A DNA stretch of 64,000 bases from Pithys albifrons albifrons. Lineage: Eukaryota; Chordata; Aves; Passeriformes; Thamnophilidae. Below, piece by piece: positions 60,261 through 64,000 of this stretch (position 1 is the stretch's first letter; each line of letters starts with the position of its first letter). The translations under genes were made by a program, and so were the position numbers. The DNA is taken from assembly GCF_047495875.1 (NCBI RefSeq), contig NC_092459.1, positions 36,799,634 through 36,863,633 on the forward strand, in the 5' to 3' direction. The notes under the pieces were generated by a model. The model was given only the letters and a program-made list of their open reading frames with translations, had not been told where the DNA came from and searched no databases.

Positions 60261-60979
60261 GTGATGAGGGAGCTGGTGGAAGAACTTGCCAAGCCGCTTT
60301 CCTTCATCTACCAACAGTCCTGGCTCTCTGGGGAGGTCCCAGATGATTGGAAGTTGGCCAATGTCATGCCTATCCACAGAAAGGGCTGCAAGGCTGACCC
60401 GGGCAACTACAGGCCTGTCAGCCTGACCTTGGTGCCTGGCAAGGTTATCATTCTGAGTGCAATCATGCAGAACCTACAGGATGGACAAGGGATTAGACCT
60501 AGTCAGCACAGGTTTAGGAGGTCTTGTCTGACTGAGTCAGGTCTTGTCTGACCAACCTGATCTCCTTTTCTGATCAGGTGACCCACCTGGTGGACGAGGG
60601 AAAGACTGGGGTTATGGTCTGCCTGGACTTCAGCAAAGCCTTTGACACTGTATCCCATAACATACTCCTGGAAAAACTGGCAGCCCATGGCTTGGACAGG
60701 GGCACTTTCTATTGGGTTAAGAGCTGGCTGGCTGGCTGGGCCCAGAGACTGCTGGTGAACAGAGCTGCACCCAGGTGGCAGCCGGTCAATAGTGGTATCC
60801 CCCAGGGGTCAGTGCTGGGACCAGTCCTGTTTAACATCTTTATTGATGATTTAGATGAGGGGATTGAGTCCATCATCAGCAAATTTGCTGATGACATCAA
60901 GTTGGGAGGGAGAATCTATCAGTGGATTAAAAATAGCCCACTGATACGGTGGAGAGGTTTCCGCCTGGGTCTCCTCTGA
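60261..60979 (+). pseudogene. CR1 ORF2 reverse transcriptase remnant (frameshifted)
   Basis: Two frames cover the RT domain. The first (60261-60551) has PLSFIYQQSWLSGEVPDDWK, NVMPIHRKGCK and NYRPVSLTL, the N-terminal RT blocks. The second (60578-60979) has [14 protein letters not shown] (block A with catalytic Asp), [20 protein letters not shown] (block B) and [10 protein letters not shown] (FADD, the catalytic box, 60881-60901). Catalytic residues are kept, but the frame breaks at the 60521-60552 duplication, and downstream of block D the frame stops at 60979. Confidence 0.93.
60521..60552 (+). repeat. 20-bp tandem duplication disrupting CR1 RT
   Basis: GTCTTGTCTGAC, then TGAGTCAG, then GTCTTGTCTGAC again gives a 20-bp period (60521-60540, then 60541-60552). 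Other CR1 copies that I know run once through this block into CAACCTGATCTCC. Twenty bases is not a multiple of three, so the duplication shifts the RT frame. Confidence 0.8.
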
Positions 60980-61049
60980 CAAGAGTCGACCTGCTGGTAG
61001 GCAGGAGGGTTCTGCAGATAGACTAGAGAGATGGGCTGATTCCAATGGG

Positions 61050-61502
61050 ATGAAGTTCAATAAGGCCAAGTGCTGGGTCCTGCACCTTGACCACAACCCC
61101 ATGCAGCCCTACAGGTTGGGCACAGAGTGGCTGGAGAGCAGCCAGGTGGAAAGAGACCTGGGGGTTTGGATTGACAGGAGGCTGAACATGAACCAGCAGT
61201 GTACTCAGATGGCCAAGAAGGCCAATGGGATCCTGGCCTGTATCAAGAATGCTGTGGCCGGTAGGATGACGGAAGTGATCCTTCCCCTGTACTCTGCATT
61301 GGTGAGGCCACACCTTGAGTATTGTGTTCAGTTCTGGGCCCCTCAGTTCAGAAAGGATATTGAGGTGCTGGAGCGGGTCCAAAGAAGAGCAACAAGGCTG
61401 GTGAAGGGACTGGAGCATAAGTCCTATGGGGAGAGGCTGAGGGAGCTGGGGTTGTTTAGCCTGGAGAAGAGGAGGCTCAGAGGTGACCTCATCACTGTCT
61501 AG
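61050..61502 (+). pseudogene. CR1 ORF2 C-terminal remnant
   Basis: An open frame of 150 codons with [46 protein letters not shown] and [20 protein letters not shown], the conserved C-terminal region of CR1 ORF2. It stops at 61502, and the 3' part, also found at 16704-17307, follows. Another frame (61530-61745) carries [20 protein letters not shown] further downstream, showing a frame change. Confidence 0.93.
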
Positions 61503-61831
61503 AACGACCTGAAGGGAAGTTATAGCCAGGTGGGGGTTGGTCTCTTCTCCCAGGCACTCAGAAATAGGACAAGGGGGCATGGGCTCAAGCTCTGCCAGGG
61601 GAAATTTAAGTTGGATATCAGAAGAAAATTCTTTCCAGAGAGAGTAATTGGGCATTGGAATGGCCTGCCCAGAGAGGTGGTGGATTCACCATCCCTGGAG
61701 GTTTTTAAGATGAGACTGGATGTGGCACTGAGTGCCATGATCTAGCAATCAGAGTGGTGTTGGATCAAGGGTTGGACTTGATGATCTCGGAGGTCTCTTC
61801 CAACCCAGTTCATTCTATGATTCTCTGATCT

Positions 61832-63730
61832 GTGATAGTAAATATGTACTATTTACTCTTATGCCTTTCACCAAATCCAAAGGATGAATAGATGAATATT
61901 ATCAATAATGTTTTAGTTTATTTAAAAGAGTGCATAGCTCAGGCAGGAAATAAGAATGGGAAGAGGGACTTGGACAAGAATACCCCTAACAAGTTCTTTG
62001 TTACTAAATTAAGTTTAGATAATTCAAAAATAAGTTCCTAAAACTCAAGTGTATATAGATTACATTTTTCTTTTGCTGTATTTTTTGTCTGTAGTGGCAA
62101 AATATCACACATTTTCTTGTTTTCTACTTGAACATCAATGGCAGAAATAAGTATATGTCTGTTCATATTCACATGCACCTACGTCTTAGTTCTTGAGTTT
62201 AGATGAAATGTTTTAACAGCAGATGAGCATGGTTACTTTTAACCCATTCAATATTTATTCTTGTTATTTGAGTATGGTGGCATAAATTGAAGTTTTATGT
62301 TAAATTGATCCATTAAGTAATTTAGTTTAATTTTTAAATTTGATTCAATATTTAATTTGGTTTAATACAAGTTGGCTTCCATAAATGTATGCATTCGATT
62401 GATATATAGTGGAACTGTATAATTTTGAATAGATTAAATATTTAATAGAGAACAATTCATTGAATTATTCACTATGCAGACTAGATAACTGATCAACCCT
62501 TTCAAAATAGTGAAAATAGTGAAAATACAAATGGCACATTATAATAATATTTCCAACCAAGAATATGTATAAAACACTTTGAACACATTGTTGGTTCATT
62601 TCCAGACAACCAAACCAATCTTTGCTTAATGGAACCGACCATTGAGAATTCATCAAGAAAGCTCCCAGAGCTGTTTTAAATTTAATATAGCTTACAAAAA
62701 ACTAGGTTATTAGAATATGCAGAATGCTGTGGTGACAAAATTATTTTAAAAATGGTTATAACAATATAATTTACCTTTGTCTTTTGTGCAAAGCCAAATA
62801 ATCAAAATATTTGTAGCTAATGGTGATTTAGTATTTTGCATCAGATTCAGAGTGTCATACACAGTCATAGACAAAAACTCAGTTAAATCAAAACATGTAT
62901 CTTGTGTTGATATTGGATCATGAAGAAACGCCAGAATATGGGACATAATTTTAAGTGAGCTTCAGCACTCATCCAATTTCAGGTGTATAGGTCATGCCAA
63001 CTGAAATAAATGAGACAATACTCAGCCAATGCTTGCATTTTTTATGAAGAATTTGTACATTTATAGGCATATGACTGTACAGAAGGGTTTTGTTGAATTG
63101 ATGAATGTGCTTCAAAAATCATATATGTTGTAAAGATCCCTCTCCTTAATTGTCAGTAGGCAAGATCTGCACTTCTCTCAGAAAATACCTTAACTGACCA
63201 CCAATGAGGACTGCTAGGCAGCTCTTGTGATCCTGTTTACAGTATGGCTACACAAATGGCTTGTGCCTGCAAAACTGATGGAGGAGCACTGTGATACCTG
63301 GTCAGAAGAAAGAGTTGATAGCATTGTCAAATGTGGAGGCAGGCTCTTTGGTGATGAAACTGCATCTTCATAAGGAGTCAGTCAGACTTTAATCTGAAGA
63401 AAAGAGAATTAGAAACTAACCAAGATACAAAAGCCAGTGTAGAATATTCTTACTGCTAAATGCAATCTTAAGAATGTGTTAGCTACCTTATCTACTGTCA
63501 ATTTGCTTTCTCTTTGAAATTTATGCTTTCAGCTAAACACTCCATTATGCATGTCCAATAGTAAAAACAATTAGTTCCTTATCTGCAGAGAATGAAGAAT
63601 TGGTGAGCAGTGTAAGAGGTACTATGTCTCATCACTCTGCTAAACAAAGCCCTAAGGGTGTCAAAGTCTGACTTATCAGCTGCAAATATCCTCTGTACCT
63701 GGCCATCACCAGGCTAATGGAAGGACTAGG
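61832..63730. other. Unique AT-rich noncoding sequence
   Basis: I see no gene or repeat in this spacer between the CR1 and the terminal SINE pair. Confidence 0.6.
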
Positions 63731-63870
63731 AATGAGAATCACATTCTAAGTTAGAATGACCCATACAGGATCATCAGGTCAAACTCTTAATTCAGTGGTC
63801 CATATAGGGATCAAACCCATGACCTAGGTGTTACCAGCACCATGCTCTAACCAACTGAACCAATCTCAGG
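63731..63870 (-). mobile_element. TguSINE1-like SINE (tRNA-Ile head, CR1 tail), minus strand
   Basis: On the minus strand, GGTTCAGTTGGTTAGAGC (A box), CATGGTGCTGGTAACACC (anticodon arm) and GGGTTTGATCCC (B box) match tRNA-Ile in order. The anticodon position reads GGT where AAT is expected, so it is decayed. After the acceptor-like TGGACCA the element continues GAGTTTGACCTGATGATCC and TTCTAACTTAGAATG, a CR1-like 3' end. This tRNA-Ile plus CR1-tail structure is that of TguSINE1, a passerine SINE family, by established knowledge. It is about 140 bp. No clear TSD was found. Confidence 0.85.
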
Positions 63871-63916
63871 GTCAGGAGGGGTTCACTCTAAAGTATTAAT
63901 CATCCAGTGGAAGTGC

Positions 63917-64000
63917 ACAGAAGTTCACAGAATATTCAGAGTAGGAAGGGACTCAGGATCATCCAGTCCAACTCCTAAGTGAATGGCCCATAGGAATATG
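63917..64000 (-). mobile_element. Second TguSINE1-like or CR1 3' end, minus strand, cut by window end
   Basis: The plus strand reads CACAGAATATTCAGAGTAGG, GACTCAGGATCATCCAGTCC and AACTCCTAAGTGAATGGCCC, so the minus strand runs from a tRNA acceptor-like ATGGGCCATTCACTTAGG into GGATGATCC and GAATATTCTGTG. The acceptor-like joint before the CR1-like tail matches the neighbouring copy, which favours a SINE over a plain CR1. It continues beyond the window. Confidence 0.72.

Larger units (their letters stand above)
59334..61831 (+). mobile_element. CR1 LINE, 2.5 kb, 5'-truncated and inactivated
   Basis: The largest transposon in the window. It begins in the ORF2 endonuclease region (GNFNLPDIFWEL near 59340), runs through the linker and reverse transcriptase, and ends with the CR1 3' untranslated part (GGTTGGACTTGATGATCTCGG at about 61770) and a short decayed tail (ATTCTATGATTCTCTGATC). 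There is no ORF1 or 5' region. Several frame changes and stops break ORF2, and a 20-bp tandem duplication at 60521-60552 is one clear lesion. It shares high identity in its 3' 600 bp with the copy at 16704-17307, so they are one subfamily. No TSD, as expected for CR1. It cannot encode an active protein. Confidence 0.97.

Noticed and set aside
63790..63870. Functional tRNA-Ile gene
   Set aside because: The anticodon position is GGT, and the acceptor end continues into a CR1-like tail, as in TguSINE1.

Overview
This window looks like noncoding DNA from a passerine bird: an intergenic stretch or part of a very large intron. The organism call rests on its repeats. These are CR1 LINE fragments with the avian octamer tail (ATTCTATG)n, a GGERVL/TguERVL-type LTR ending in the usual bird ERVL terminus, other bird-type LTRs whose sense strand opens TGTCCT or similar, and two tRNA-Ile/CR1-tail SINEs at the right edge that match the passerine family TguSINE1 as I know it. 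Sequence between repeats is AT-rich and unique-looking. I found no host protein-coding exon, no functional RNA gene, no CRISPR array and no operon. The longest open frames lie inside LTRs or LINEs, or are uninformative AT-rich frames.

Layout. 1-10 kb: AT-rich unique sequence with one 5S-rRNA-like SINE (2887-3197) flanked by a 17-bp target-site duplication (TSD), and a TC-rich microsatellite near 9.1 kb. 10-16 kb: a doubtful LTR and a (TATC)n microsatellite. 16.1-17.3 kb: a second SINE copy of the same family on the minus strand, with a tRNA-Gln-like head fused to the 5S-like segment and an 11-bp TSD, then a truncated CR1. 18.2-18.8 kb: a solo LTR with a perfect 5-bp TSD. 21-24 kb: a CR1 fragment and a minus-strand LTR. 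24-46 kb: mostly unique sequence with short CR1 3' ends. 46-57 kb: the repeat-rich part, with a CR1, three LTRs (one the inverted twin of the 18.2-kb LTR) and a CR1 ORF2 piece. 59.3-61.8 kb: a 2.5-kb, 5'-truncated and frameshifted CR1. 63.7-64 kb: two TguSINE1-like copies in the same orientation.

The most interesting item is the SINE family at 2.9 and 16.2 kb. It is built tRNA-Gln-like head, then 5S-rRNA-like body, then a unique region, then a short 3' hairpin, then a simple-repeat tail. The head-first order is the reverse of the 5S-then-tRNA order I recall for AmnSINE1-type elements. The 2.9-kb copy starts almost exactly where a 5S-type internal promoter would place the first transcribed base. 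Whether the family is already catalogued cannot be decided from this window.

No genes work together here. The window records several waves of retroposition (old CR1, younger CR1, ERV LTRs, two unrelated SINE families) in an apparent gene desert.
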